Of a DNA stretch of 64,000 nt, positions 1 to 8,347 are shown piece after piece. Within the stretch, counting starts at the first letter, position 1, and every line of letters starts with the position of its first letter. The notes beneath the pieces were generated by a model that was not told the DNA's origin, searched no databases, and saw nothing but the letters and a program-made list of their open reading frames with translations. Position numbers and translations under genes: made by a program. Source of the DNA: Sphingobium sp. SYK-6 (GTDB lineage: Bacteria > Pseudomonadota > Alphaproteobacteria > Sphingomonadales > Sphingomonadaceae); assembly GCF_000283515.1 (NCBI RefSeq), contig NC_015976.1, positions 3,070,501 through 3,134,500 of the forward strand. The letters are read 5' to 3'.

Positions 1-1
1 C

Positions 2-547
2 GACAGCGGCTGGGACGATGTGCGGCTGCACCGCGAGCTGCTTGCCTGGGCCGACTCCTACAGCGCGGACCCCGGCCTGTTCCGCAGCCTCGCGATCATT
101 TTCGCCAAGCCCGTCCCGCTGGACGAGGAAGCCTTCGAACGCGCGATGTGGGACCGGCTCCAGTCCCTCGCGGACAAGGACGCCTGGCTCGGCGTGCCGT
201 TCGACGAGCGGGTGAGCGGCGATCCGGACGACCCGCATTTCTCGCTCAGCTTCGGCGGGGAAGCCTTTTTCGCCGTTGGGCTGCATCCCGCCGCCAGCCG
301 GCCGGCGCGCCGCTTCGAGCGCCCGGTGATCGTCTTCAACCTGCACGATCAGTTCGAGCAGCTGCGGCAGGAAGGGCGCTACGAGAAAATCCGCGAGACC
401 ATCATCGGCCGGGATACGGACCTCGCCGGATCGCCCAACCCCATGCTCTCCCGCCACGGCGAGTCGAGCGAAGCGGCGCAGTATAGCGGCCGGCTGGTCG
501 GGAATGACTGGAAATGCCCCTTCCACGATCCGCGAGCGGCGGTATGA
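2..547 (+). CDS. YqcI/YcgG family protein (GntA-like), 5' end outside window
   Basis: The frame is open from base 2, so the true start lies upstream; the GTG at 20 is internal. The C-terminal part carries hallmarks of the YqcI/YcgG family: FSFGGEAFFAVGLHP, a SRPARRF stretch, FNLHDQFEQLR, the NPMLSRHGE segment and a final WKCPFHDP. Known: one branch of this family (GntA) is a heme-dependent N-hydroxylase of a guanidino amino acid in guanitoxin synthesis; most members are uncharacterised. The stop codon overlaps the start of the DUF1989 gene (ATGA), so the two are translationally coupled. The missing N-terminus prevents checking heme ligands, and no other guanitoxin genes are visible, so the substrate is unknown. 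Confidence 0.8.
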   Translation, partial: DSGWDDVRLHRELLAWADSYSADPGLFRSLAIIFAKPVPLDEEAFERAMWDRLQSLADKDAWLGVPFDERVSGDPDDPHFSLSFGGEAFFAVGLHPAASRPARRFERPVIVFNLHDQFEQLRQEGRYEKIRETIIGRDTDLAGSPNPMLSRHGESSEAAQYSGRLVGNDWKCPFHDPRAAV

Positions 548-1134
548 CGCCGCAGCGCATCCCCCCGCGCTCGGGCGTGGCCTTCGAGCTTCTCAAGGGC
601 CAGCGCTTGACGGTCATCGACCCGGAAGGGACGCAGGTCGCGGACCTGCTCGCCTATAACCGCGCCGACGTGCGCGAGGTGCTGAGCAACGGGCGCACGC
701 TCGATTATGAAGAGACGATCCGCCTCACGACCGGCAACCGGCTCTGGTCCAACCGGTCCAATGTCCTGCTCGCCATCGAGCAGGACACGGTCGGCTGTCA
801 CGACTTCCTGCTGACGCCGTGCAGCGTCGACACCTTCCTGCATTTCTATCCCGACAAGCCGGTGGCGCCCGGATGCTTCGGCAATCTCGCCGCCACGCTC
901 GCGCCCTACGGCATCGCGGAAGACATGATTCCGGTGGCGTTCAACTGCTTCATGAACGTGCCGGTGGGGCCGGACGGCAAGATCAGCGTGCTGCCTCCGC
1001 TGAGCCGCGCGGGCGACAGGATCGTGCTGCGCGCGGAAATGGACCTCGTCATCGGCCTGACGGCCTGCTCCGCTTATGCGAGCAATGGCGGCAGCTTTAA
1101 GCCGATCGACTATCTCATCGAGGACCCGGGCTGA
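544..1134 (+). CDS. DUF1989 / urea carboxylase-associated family protein
   Basis: This 196-residue protein has the DUF1989 pattern: GQRLTVIDPEGTQVADLLAYN near the N-terminus, TLDYEETIRLTTGNRLWSN, then CHDFLLTPCS with paired Cys/His residues typical of a metal site, and NCFMNVPVGPDG. Members often sit beside urea carboxylase or amino-acid modification genes; the biochemical role is poorly defined. I chose the ATG at 544 because it overlaps the upstream stop as ATGA; an in-frame ATG at 514 would run far into the preceding gene. The 3' end overlaps the convergent DUF2236 gene by 25 bases. Co-occurrence with a YcgG-type gene suggests a shared small-molecule pathway (inference). Confidence 0.82.
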   Translation: MTPQRIPPRSGVAFELLKGQRLTVIDPEGTQVADLLAYNRADVREVLSNGRTLDYEETIRLTTGNRLWSNRSNVLLAIEQDTVGCHDFLLTPCSVDTFLHFYPDKPVAPGCFGNLAATLAPYGIAEDMIPVAFNCFMNVPVGPDGKISVLPPLSRAGDRIVLRAEMDLVIGLTACSAYASNGGSFKPIDYLIEDPG

Positions 1135-2009
1135 ACGCGGGCGCCGCCTGAGCCGGTGGGACGCGCACTCTCCGGCCTGAAGGCCCAGCGGACCGTCTGC
1201 GCGAGCGCGAAGGCACTGCCGCGCACGAGCGGGCCGGAGAAAGGCGGCCGCGCGAAGCCGTGGAGCTTCCTCGCCCAGCGCGGCATGATCTCCACCGCCG
1301 CCTGCATGACGAGCTTCTGCGTCGGCAGCATCGCAAGGGTGGGCGGCGGATGGTCGAGGATCATGCGGGCGACGGCCCGGGTCCGCGCGGTCACGCGCAG
1401 TTCCGGGCGGAAGCTCTCGATCAGTGTCTCCGCCTCCGCGCGACTCTCGGGCACCGGCGCGGCACCGAGCGCGCGGGCAATGCGGGCGTGCTGCGCGAAA
1501 TAACGATCCTGCGCGGTGCGGGTCATGCCCGGCTCGCCAAAGGCGCGCCATGCCTCCAGAAACGCCATCGCCTCGCAGACATGCACCCAGGCGAGCAGGC
1601 GGGGATCGCTCGCCCGATAGGCTGTTCCATCGTCCAGCACGCCGCTGATCTGCGCATGGACGTCCCGGACGCGCGCGATCGCCGCCTCGGCTTGCGTCCG
1701 TTCGCCGAAGGTCGTGACGGCGATGAAGCGCGCGGTGCGGCGCAGGCGGCCGAGCATGTCGCTGCGGAAGCTGCTGTGATCCCATACACCCGCGAGCGCG
1801 GCGGGATGGAGCATCTGCAGCAGCAGCGCGGTCACGCCGCCGATCATCATCGTGGTGACGTCCCCGTGCACGCGCCAGATCTCCGATCCGCGATCGAACA
1901 GCGCCTCATCGGACCGGACAACCGGCGCCTCGCCCCGTTCGCGATCGTTGAACACGTCCTGTATCTGGCGCACCAGCAGGCCGCGGACCATCTGCGAGGG
2001 GCGGCGCAT
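1110..2009 (-). CDS. Oxygenase MpaB family protein (DUF2236)
   Basis: The protein has the DUF2236/MpaB-like pattern: SEIWRVHGDVTTMMIGGVTALLLQMLHPAALAG split over residues ~40-75, then DHSSFRSDMLGRLRRT and TTFGERTQAEAAIARVR, and ASDPRLLAWVHVCEA. Known: the family includes rubber oxygenase Lcp and MpaB, heme-b proteins with conserved His/Arg/Lys residues. The HP in LLQMLHP and the WVHVCEA His are the likely heme-site residues. ATG at 2009 overlaps the upstream stop as TGATG; a GTG at 2012 is an alternative. It is translationally coupled to the phasin-like gene. The substrate is unknown. Confidence 0.83.
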   Translation of the reverse strand: MRRPSQMVRGLLVRQIQDVFNDRERGEAPVVRSDEALFDRGSEIWRVHGDVTTMMIGGVTALLLQMLHPAALAGVWDHSSFRSDMLGRLRRTARFIAVTTFGERTQAEAAIARVRDVHAQISGVLDDGTAYRASDPRLLAWVHVCEAMAFLEAWRAFGEPGMTRTAQDRYFAQHARIARALGAAPVPESRAEAETLIESFRPELRVTARTRAVARMILDHPPPTLAMLPTQKLVMQAAVEIMPRWARKLHGFARPPFSGPLVRGSAFALAQTVRWAFRPESARPTGSGGARVQPGSSMR

Positions 2010-2452
2010 CACATCCGCCGGCCGCGCCGCGCCAGCCGCCGGTCATTGGCAGTGACCGCCTTGTGATAGGGCGCCAGAACCTTGGCGGGAATCGCGAACC
2101 AGCTGGTCATCGCGGCGGTGTTGCGGTTCATGATGGCAAGCCAGTCCTGCGGGCCCAGCATGGCGCCGCCGGCCAGCCGCCCCATGTCCCGTGCATTCGC
2201 GGACCAGGCATCCCGGATCGAGGCATCGTCCCTCGCCCGCGCCACCGACGCCTTGCCGAACGCATCCACCTTCTCGCTCACCATCAGGCTGAGCTCGCGG
2301 TGATCGGCGGTCAGGGGCGAATGGAAGGCCGCGGCGATGACCGGCAGGCGGGCCATGACGACATTCTGCGTCCCGCTGATCGTCTGGGCGATGTCCATGC
2401 CTGTGCGGACCATGTCCAGCCAGAGGGAGAACGGGTTGACCAGCATGGGCAT
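2009..2452 (-). CDS. Phasin-like small protein
   Basis: A 147-residue helical protein. A central stretch reads RELSLMVSEKVDAFGKASVA, which resembles the core helix of alphaproteobacterial phasins (proteins coating polyhydroxyalkanoate granules), but the match is by eye. The ATG at 2452 has AAGGAAC seven to eight bases upstream; an in-frame start further up lacks this. It is the first gene of a two-gene operon with the DUF2236 oxygenase. No PHA synthase is in the window. It could instead be a generic hydrophobic-surface binding protein that serves the oxygenase. Confidence 0.55.
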   Translation of the reverse strand: MPMLVNPFSLWLDMVRTGMDIAQTISGTQNVVMARLPVIAAAFHSPLTADHRELSLMVSEKVDAFGKASVARARDDASIRDAWSANARDMGRLAGGAMLGPQDWLAIMNRNTAAMTSWFAIPAKVLAPYHKAVTANDRRLARRGRRM

Positions 2453-2621
2453 GTTCCTTCGCGGGGCGGACTGCCCCTCGCCCACCCTAATGCATCAGAC
2501 GCCATTCGGCTTCTGACAAAGCGCCGAGCAGAGGAGGAATGCCCGACCGGAAGTCCCAGCGCGGATTGTGGATCGAAGCTCGGCGACGTGGACCAATCCG
2601 CGGACCTTGGGGAAGCCAGAA

Positions 2622-2693
2622 GCGCGCTTTTCAACTATTTTTCGTTGGTCATCCCGGGCTCGACCCGGGATCCCGGATCAGGTCCGGAATGAC
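2622..2693. repeat. REP-like palindrome with conserved flank
   Basis: The segment from 2648 to 2693 folds into a strong hairpin: GTCATCCCGG at its left end matches CCGGAATGAC at its right end, with further GC pairing inside. The 26 bases to its left (2622-2647, beginning GCGCGCTTTTCA) are also shared with the element at 14620-14674. It lies in the gap (2453-2764) between the phasin-like gene and the DUF2474 gene. The rest of that gap shows no convincing ORF. Confidence 0.75.
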
Positions 2694-2764
2694 GTCGTGC
2701 GTGACGAGATGGTAGGCCGCCAGCGCTGGAGCCGAAGGCGTCCGCAGGACAATGTCGATCAGCC

Positions 2765-2884
2765 CTAGGCGATCCAGAGGCGCAGCAGCCATGCCACCGC
2801 GCCGAGCACGGCGACGCTGGCGGCCCAGATCGCGGCCATCCAGGCGAGGCGCTGCCAGAGCGGGGCCTCGTCCGCATCACGCAT
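2765..2884 (-). CDS. DUF2474 small membrane subunit of cytochrome bd (CydX-like)
   Basis: A 39-residue ORF read directly from the sequence: after [10 protein letters not shown] comes one hydrophobic helix (residues ~14-38, rich in Ala/Trp/Leu) and a short end LRLWIA. Its ATG overlaps the cydB stop as ATGA, so it is the last gene of the oxidase operon. Known: DUF2474 proteins of this size follow cioAB-type operons, and CydX/CydS-like single-helix subunits stabilise cytochrome bd. The W-x-R-L-x-W pattern before the helix fits DUF2474. It is expected to be an inner-membrane subunit. It is too short for routine ORF calling. Confidence 0.8.
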   Translation of the reverse strand: MRDADEAPLWQRLAWMAAIWAASVAVLGAVAWLLRLWIA

Positions 2885-3882
2885 CAATGATAGCCCTCAT
2901 GGCCGACCTTGCCCCGGAACACCCAATAGGCCCAGCCGGTATAGGCGAGGATCAGCGGCAAGGTGAGCGCCACGCCGACGAGCATGAAGATCTGGCTCGA
3001 TTCCGGCGCGGCGGCATCCCAGATCGTGATCTGGGTCGGCACGACATAAGGCCAGATGGTGACGCCGATGCCCGCCATGCCGAGCAGGAACAGCGCGAGC
3101 GCCAGAAGGAAGGGCATCAGGTCGCGGCGCGTCTTCAGCGCATAGAACAGCCCGAACGCCACGATGGCGGTGAGCAGCGGAACCTGGCTGGCGAAGAGGA
3201 TATTGGGCATGTCCAGCCAGCGCTCCCGATACTGGTCGAGCAGGAGCAGGTTATAGACGCTGACCGCGCCCATCAGCAGCAGCGTGGCGATGGCGGCGCG
3301 CACGGCGAGGCGATAGGCATGTTCCTGCACGTCCCCTTCCAGCTTCCAGATCATCCAGCACGCGCCGAGCAGCGCATAGCCGGCGACGACCCCCAGCCCG
3401 GTGAGCAGCGTATAGGGCGTGAGCCAGTCCCACCAGCTCCCGTCATAAGCGCGGCCGGTGACGTCTATGCCCTGCAGCAGCGCGCCCAGGATCATGCCCT
3501 GCGAGAGCGCGGCGATGACCGAGCCGCCGAAGAAAGCGGTATCCCAGAAGGCCCGGTGCGCCGGATCGCGCCAGCGGAATTCGAAAGCGACGCCGCGAAA
3601 GACGAGGCCGAGCAGCATGGCGATGATGAGCGGATAGGTCGCCGGCAGGATCACCGCATAAGCGAGCGGGAAAGCCGCCATGAGCCCGCCCCCGCCGAGC
3701 ACCAGCCAGGTCTCGTTCCCGTCCCAGACCGGCGCGATCGAGTTCATCGCGCGATTGCGGCCATGGCCCACGCGCAAGGTGGGGAAGAGGATGCCGATGC
3801 CCAGATCGAACCCGTCCATCACCACATAAGCGAAGACGGCGAAGGCGATGATGAACGCCCAGATCATCGTGAGATCGATCAT
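2884..3882 (-). CDS. cydB: Cytochrome bd-type quinol oxidase subunit II
   Basis: A 332-residue integral membrane protein of normal CydB length. It begins with [19 protein letters not shown] and the signature [15 protein letters not shown], then [22 protein letters not shown] and [12 protein letters not shown]. Known: subunit II pairs with CydA and helps hold the hemes and form the oxygen path. Its start overlaps the cydA stop (ATGA), and its stop overlaps the DUF2474 start, so the three are one operon. The cioB/cydB distinction rests mainly on the partner CydA. Confidence 0.95.
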   Translation of the reverse strand: MIDLTMIWAFIIAFAVFAYVVMDGFDLGIGILFPTLRVGHGRNRAMNSIAPVWDGNETWLVLGGGGLMAAFPLAYAVILPATYPLIIAMLLGLVFRGVAFEFRWRDPAHRAFWDTAFFGGSVIAALSQGMILGALLQGIDVTGRAYDGSWWDWLTPYTLLTGLGVVAGYALLGACWMIWKLEGDVQEHAYRLAVRAAIATLLLMGAVSVYNLLLLDQYRERWLDMPNILFASQVPLLTAIVAFGLFYALKTRRDLMPFLLALALFLLGMAGIGVTIWPYVVPTQITIWDAAAPESSQIFMLVGVALTLPLILAYTGWAYWVFRGKVGHEGYH

Positions 3883-5327
3883 GCTTCGTCCTCCCGCGTT
3901 GCGGCGGGCCCGGCCGTGCCCGCTCCCCTGTTCTGGGCCGGGCCGGGCGTGATGCCGGCGCTGCGGATCGGGCCGCGCTCTTCCGTCTCCACACCCGATT
4001 CATGGGGGCGCGGCGGCGTGTTCATGAGCCGCAGGATATACCAGGTGCCGACGCCGAACACCGCGAAATAGATGATGACGAAAGCCAGCAGCGAAGCCGC
4101 GACGGCCGGCGCGCCCAGCGGCGAGGCGGCGTCCGCGGTGCGCAGCAGGCCGTAGATCACATAAGGCTGGCGCCCCACCTCCGTCGTCACCCATCCGGCA
4201 ATGACGGCCACGAAGCCCGCCGGCCCCATCACCAGCGCGAAGCGATGGAGGAGCGGCCAGTCGTAGAGGCCCTTGCGCCAGCGGGCCCACAGGCTCGCCA
4301 CGCCGAGCGTGAGCATGAGGACGCCGAGCCCCACCATGATGCGGAATGACCAGAAGACGACGGCGACGGGCGGGCGCTCGTCGGCCGGAAAGGTCTTGAG
4401 CCCCTCGATCGGCGCCTTGAAGTCATGCTCCAGCAGCAGCGAGGTCAGCCCCGGGATCTCCACGGCGTAATCGACGCGCTCGCCGCGATCGCTCGGCAGG
4501 CCGAACAGGATGAAAGGCGCGCCTTCGGGATAGCTTTCGAAATGGCCTTCCATCGCCAGCACCTTGGCCGGCTGATGCTCCCAGCTGTTGAGGCCGTGCA
4601 TGTCCCCCACGAAGATCTGCACCGGCGCGACCAGCGCGACCATCCACATGGCCATCGAGAACATCTTGCGGGCATGCTCGCTTGCCCGTCCCTTCAGCAG
4701 ATGCCACGCGCCGGTTGCCCCCACGACGAGCGCCGTGGTGAGATAGGCGGCAGTCACGGTGTGGACGAGCCGGTAGGGGAAGCTGGGATTGAAGATGATC
4801 GGCAGCCAGCTCTCGCCGGGCAGGAACTGGCCGTTGTCGCCCAGGATGTGCCCCTGCGGCGTCTGCATCCAGCTGTTGACCGAGAGGATCCAGAAAGCGG
4901 ACACGAACGTGCCGAGCGCGACCATGACCGTCGCGAAGAAATGCAGCTTCCTGCCGACGCGGTTCATGCCGAACAGCATCACGCCGAGGAAGCCGGCTTC
5001 CAGGAAGAAGGCGGTGAGCACCTCATAGGCCATGAGCGGCCCGATGACCGGACCCGCCACGTCCGAAAAGACCGACCAGTTGGTGCCGAACTGGTAGGAC
5101 ATGACAATGCCGGAGACCACGCCCATCGCGAAGGTGATGGCGAAGATCTTGAGCCAGTAGCGGAACAGGTCGAGATAGACGGCCTTGCCGGTCTTCAGCC
5201 ACAGGCCCTCGAGCACCGCGAGATAGCTCGCGAGCCCGATGGAGAAGGCCGGAAAGATGAAGTGGAAGCTCACCGTGAAAGCGAACTGAATGCGCGCCAG
5301 CAGGACCGCGTCGACCTCGGCAAACAT
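3879..5327 (-). CDS. cydA: Cytochrome bd-type quinol oxidase subunit I (cyanide-insensitive type)
   Basis: A 482-residue protein that reduces O2 to water with quinol at the inner membrane. Visible ligands: H22 in TVSFHFIFPAFS (heme b595 region), H189 in RLVHTVTAAY (heme b558), and E102/E110 in AYEVLTAFFLEAGF. The Q-loop is short and ends in GWVTTEVGRQPYVIYGLLRT, the form found in CIO-type oxidases without the long E. coli Q-loop insertion. The Pro/Gly/Glu-rich tail (~residues 445-482) is variable. It is the first gene of the cydA-cydB-DUF2474 operon. The 139-base gap upstream (5328-5466) shows no clear regulator site. Confidence 0.95.
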   Translation of the reverse strand: MFAEVDAVLLARIQFAFTVSFHFIFPAFSIGLASYLAVLEGLWLKTGKAVYLDLFRYWLKIFAITFAMGVVSGIVMSYQFGTNWSVFSDVAGPVIGPLMAYEVLTAFFLEAGFLGVMLFGMNRVGRKLHFFATVMVALGTFVSAFWILSVNSWMQTPQGHILGDNGQFLPGESWLPIIFNPSFPYRLVHTVTAAYLTTALVVGATGAWHLLKGRASEHARKMFSMAMWMVALVAPVQIFVGDMHGLNSWEHQPAKVLAMEGHFESYPEGAPFILFGLPSDRGERVDYAVEIPGLTSLLLEHDFKAPIEGLKTFPADERPPVAVVFWSFRIMVGLGVLMLTLGVASLWARWRKGLYDWPLLHRFALVMGPAGFVAVIAGWVTTEVGRQPYVIYGLLRTADAASPLGAPAVAASLLAFVIIYFAVFGVGTWYILRLMNTPPRPHESGVETEERGPIRSAGITPGPAQNRGAGTAGPAATREDEA

Positions 5328-5466
5328 AGCATCACCCCAGACATAAAAGCGCTGGCCTTGCCAGCATCGGGACGTGTCGATGGCGGCCCCCTAGCACCTC
5401 GGGGCAAGGAGGAGAAGGAGAATTCCGGGCGATTTCCGGATTTCCCGCCACGGGCAGGACGGGCGC

Positions 5467-6915
5467 TCAGGGCGTGGCGGCCGGCTCTTCCAGCATGATG
5501 CGCAATCGGGCCAGGTCATCCTGAAAGCGCGCTTCTTCCCGGTCCCGCGCGGCGCCGTCGAGCCGGAGCAGATAGCTGGGATCGACCGTCAGCCAGAGGC
5601 CGGCGCCGTCCGCCAGACGCATCGCCGTGCCGCGCTCGTCGGCCAGCCTCGGCGCGCGGCCCAGCAGGGCCCGTCCCGCACTGGCGCCCAGCGCCAGGAC
5701 CATGTCCGGCTTCACGAGCCGCCGCTCGGCCTCCAGCCACCAGCGGCAGCGATCGATCTGCCCGGCCGTGGGCGTCTGGTGAATGCGCCGCTTGCCGCGC
5801 GGCTCGAACCTGAAATGCTTCACCGCGTTGGTCAGCCGGATCGATGCGCGATCCAGCCCCGCCTGTTGGAGATGACGATCGAGAAGCTGCCCGGCCGGCC
5901 CGACAAAGGGCCGGCCGGCGCGCTCCTCGCTATCCCCGGGCTGCTCGCCGACGATCAGGAGCCGGGCCTGCGCCGGCCCCTCGCCCGGAACGGCGCGCGT
6001 GCCATTGCAGCCGATGGGGCAGCGGCGGCAGGCGGCGATTCCCTGCGCGATCTCTTCCAGCGTCCCAGGCGGCGCGGCCGGAAAGGGATCGGCGCCCTGC
6101 GCCACCATGGCCGCCTCGCGCGCCTGCGCACCGGCGATGAGCTGCGGGATCAATTGCGCCTCGGGCAAATTCTTCCAGTAGCGGCGCGGCATCTCCTTGA
6201 CCATCATGCCGACCTTCAGGCGCGCGGGATTGAAGATCGACGCATAATAACGCTGCCAGAGATCCTCCGTGGCATCCTCCCGCGGCGCATCGCGCGGGTC
6301 GGCCCCCGGTGCCTCGACCAGCGACTCGCCATCCCAGTGGAGGCAGAGATCGGGCGTGAGGATCGACCAGCGCTGACTGGCGAAGCGATCAAGAAAGAAG
6401 CGGGCATTGGCGCGCACCACATGATGCTCCGGCTCGAACCAGGCGATGTAGCGCTCGCCCCCGTCCGGCTCCGTGACGGCCCGGAACCGCGCGAATGCGC
6501 GCATCTTGTGGATGTCCCGCCGGACTTGCCGGCCCATGGCGATGGCCCGATGAACGTCGGGATCGGCCGGCTTTTCCATCAGCCGGCGATCTCCCTGCAG
6601 CCGCCAGAGCAGGCGATAGAGCAAGGCGAAACGGGCTGCATCGCGATGCCGGATCACGACCTGCGCGAGCCCGAGAAAGGCTTCGTTCGCGCGCACGGCA
6701 AGGGGCGCCGCCAGTGATGAAAGGCAGGCGGCGGGCGCAGCGGCGCCCCCGAACAGATCGGCCGCGCCGGAGGACTGCAAGGACCATATGACATGCTCGG
6801 GCGCCACGCCGGCTGCCGCCAGCGCGCGCGCCTGCTCCCGCCAGGCTTCCAGGTCATCGGGCCGCTCGACGAGGATGCAGTGCTGCCGACTGGTGGCGCC
6901 GGGCCGCGCGGTCAA
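5467..6915 (-). CDS. udgX: UdgX family uracil-DNA binding protein fused to DUF4130 domain
   Basis: An N-terminal DUF4130-type domain (ERPDDLEAWREQARALAAAG onward, with MEKPADPDVHRAIAMGRQVRRDIHKM) is followed by a C-terminal UdgX domain. The UdgX part shows GEQPGDSEERAGRPFVGPAG and the R-loop GKRRIHQTP. Known: UdgX attacks uracil-containing DNA and becomes covalently linked through the His of this KRRIH loop, so it acts as a suicide base-excision protein. The start is uncertain. I favour TTG at 6915, which overlaps the radical-SAM stop (TTGA) and gives 482 residues; the long upstream extension to 8013 is a shadow of the neighbouring gene. It is co-transcribed with the radical-SAM gene. Confidence 0.9.
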   Translation of the reverse strand: MTARPGATSRQHCILVERPDDLEAWREQARALAAAGVAPEHVIWSLQSSGAADLFGGAAAPAACLSSLAAPLAVRANEAFLGLAQVVIRHRDAARFALLYRLLWRLQGDRRLMEKPADPDVHRAIAMGRQVRRDIHKMRAFARFRAVTEPDGGERYIAWFEPEHHVVRANARFFLDRFASQRWSILTPDLCLHWDGESLVEAPGADPRDAPREDATEDLWQRYYASIFNPARLKVGMMVKEMPRRYWKNLPEAQLIPQLIAGAQAREAAMVAQGADPFPAAPPGTLEEIAQGIAACRRCPIGCNGTRAVPGEGPAQARLLIVGEQPGDSEERAGRPFVGPAGQLLDRHLQQAGLDRASIRLTNAVKHFRFEPRGKRRIHQTPTAGQIDRCRWWLEAERRLVKPDMVLALGASAGRALLGRAPRLADERGTAMRLADGAGLWLTVDPSYLLRLDGAARDREEARFQDDLARLRIMLEEPAATP

Positions 6916-8153
6916 CCGAACAGCTCCATCTGGCGCGGCGGCGGGGCGAGACGCTCGCGAAGATCGATGCTGTCCGTGATCGAGGCCGGCCGCCAGTCCG
7001 CCGTGACGATGAAAGGGCGCAGCCGGGCAACCGAACGGGTGAGGCGCCCCAGATCCTCGAGCCGCAGCCGATGGTGCCGGCGCGCCTGGAGGATGGCCGC
7101 CACCGCGCGCGTGCCCAGTCCCGGGACGCGCAGCAGCTGCTCGCGCGTGGCGCGATTGATGTCGACCGGGAAGCTTTCCCGATGTTTCAGCGCCCAGGCC
7201 AGCTTCGGATCGATATCGAGCGCCAGCATGCCTTCCGCATCGGTCGCCTGCTGCACTTCGGTGGCCGAGAAACCATAGAAACGCACCAGCCAGTCGGACT
7301 GGTACAGCCGATGCTCGCGCATCAGCGGCGGCCGCCGGAGCGGCAGCACGGCGCTGGCATCCGGAATGGGGCTGAAGGCGGAATAATAGACGCGGCGCAG
7401 CCCGAACCGATCGTAGAGGCCGTTCGCCCGGCCGATGATCTGGCTGTCGCTCGCGCCGTCCGCGCCGACGATCATCTGCGTGGACTGGCCGGCGGGCGCG
7501 AAGCGCGGCGCATGGCGGAAGCGCCTGCGCGCATCCTTCGCCTCGACGATGGCATCGCCGATGCGGCCGATGGCGCTCTCGATCTGCCCGCTGTCCTTGT
7601 CCGGCGCGAGCCTCGCCAGCCCCGCGTCCGTAGGCAGCTCGACATTGATCGACACCCGGTCGGCCCACAGGCCCGCGCGCTCGACCAGTTCCGGATCGGC
7701 TTCCGGGATCGTCTTGAGATGGATGTAGCCGCGAAACGCGTGATCCTCCCGCAGGGACCGCGCCACTTCGATCAGCTGCTCCATCGTGTGGCTGGAAGAG
7801 CGAACGATGCCGGAGGAGAGAAACAGGCCTTCGATATAATTGCGCCGATAGAAGCTGAGGGTCAGGTCCACCACTTCGCGCGGCGTGAACCGGGCGCGGC
7901 GCACATTCGAGCTCTTGCGGTTCACGCAATAATGGCAATCGAAGATGCAGTGGTTGGTGAGCAGGATCTTGAGCAGCGAGATGCAGCGGCCATCGGGCGC
8001 ATAGGCATGGCAAATGCCCATGCCTTCCGTCGAGCCCAGCCCCTTCCCGTCCCGGCTGTTCCGCTTGCTCGTGCCGGACGAGGCGCAGGACGCATCATAT
8101 TTTGCCGCGTCCGCCAGGATTTCGAGCCGCTCGGCGAGGGATAGACGGGCCAT
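6912..8153 (-). CDS. Putative DNA modification/repair radical SAM protein
   Basis: A 413-residue protein with the radical-SAM cluster motif as CIFDCHYC (Cys-x3-Cys-x2-Cys) near residue 70. A C-terminal helix-hairpin-helix region, INRATREQLLRVPGLGTRAV, is typical of non-specific DNA binding. The N-terminus ILADAAKYDASCASSG is characteristic of this family, which is known to pair genetically with UdgX/DUF4130 proteins. The reaction is not established. The ATG at 8153 has AAGGAAC directly upstream, overlapped by a LexA-like box. It is first of the two-gene operon. Confidence 0.92.
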   Translation of the reverse strand: MARLSLAERLEILADAAKYDASCASSGTSKRNSRDGKGLGSTEGMGICHAYAPDGRCISLLKILLTNHCIFDCHYCVNRKSSNVRRARFTPREVVDLTLSFYRRNYIEGLFLSSGIVRSSSHTMEQLIEVARSLREDHAFRGYIHLKTIPEADPELVERAGLWADRVSINVELPTDAGLARLAPDKDSGQIESAIGRIGDAIVEAKDARRRFRHAPRFAPAGQSTQMIVGADGASDSQIIGRANGLYDRFGLRRVYYSAFSPIPDASAVLPLRRPPLMREHRLYQSDWLVRFYGFSATEVQQATDAEGMLALDIDPKLAWALKHRESFPVDINRATREQLLRVPGLGTRAVAAILQARRHHRLRLEDLGRLTRSVARLRPFIVTADWRPASITDSIDLRERLAPPPRQMELFG

Positions 8154-8155
8154 AT

Positions 8156-8170
8156 GTTCCTTATATGTTC
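8156..8170 (-). promoter_or_regulatory. LexA-like SOS box (GTTC-N7-GTTC)
   Basis: The plus strand reads GTTCCTTATATGTTC, an exact GTTC-N7-GTTC direct repeat, the consensus known for LexA in alphaproteobacteria. It ends three bases before the radical-SAM start codon and covers its ribosome-binding site, so LexA bound here would block the operon. The function is inferred from the match and from the repair role of the genes. Confidence 0.7.
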
Positions 8171-8248
8171 CACCCGCTCAGGGAGCAAGCCGGAAGTTGA
8201 CGGGTCGTGCCGCCAGGGCGACCGGCTGTCGGGCGGCCGGAACGAAAA

Positions 8249-8279
8249 ATGCCGGGCGAGGTTGGTTCTCGCCCGGCAT
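8249..8279 (-). terminator. Rho-independent terminator
   Basis: A perfect 12-bp stem (ATGCCGGGCGAG with CTCGCCCGGCAT) and a 7-base loop. On the minus strand it is followed by a run of T (AAAAA just left of it on the plus strand). It lies ~70 bases past the stop of the minus-strand membrane gene and would end the four-gene envelope operon. Confidence 0.85.
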
Positions 8280-8347
8280 TCCTCCCCTCCTCGCCCGCCA
8301 TGGACGGGGCCCGCGCGCCCTCGTCCCGGAAGCGTGGATGGGATCGC

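Noticed and set aside
6916..8013. N-terminal extension of the UdgX frame
   Set aside because: It overlaps the radical-SAM gene fully and has no family similarity; the gene starts near 6915.
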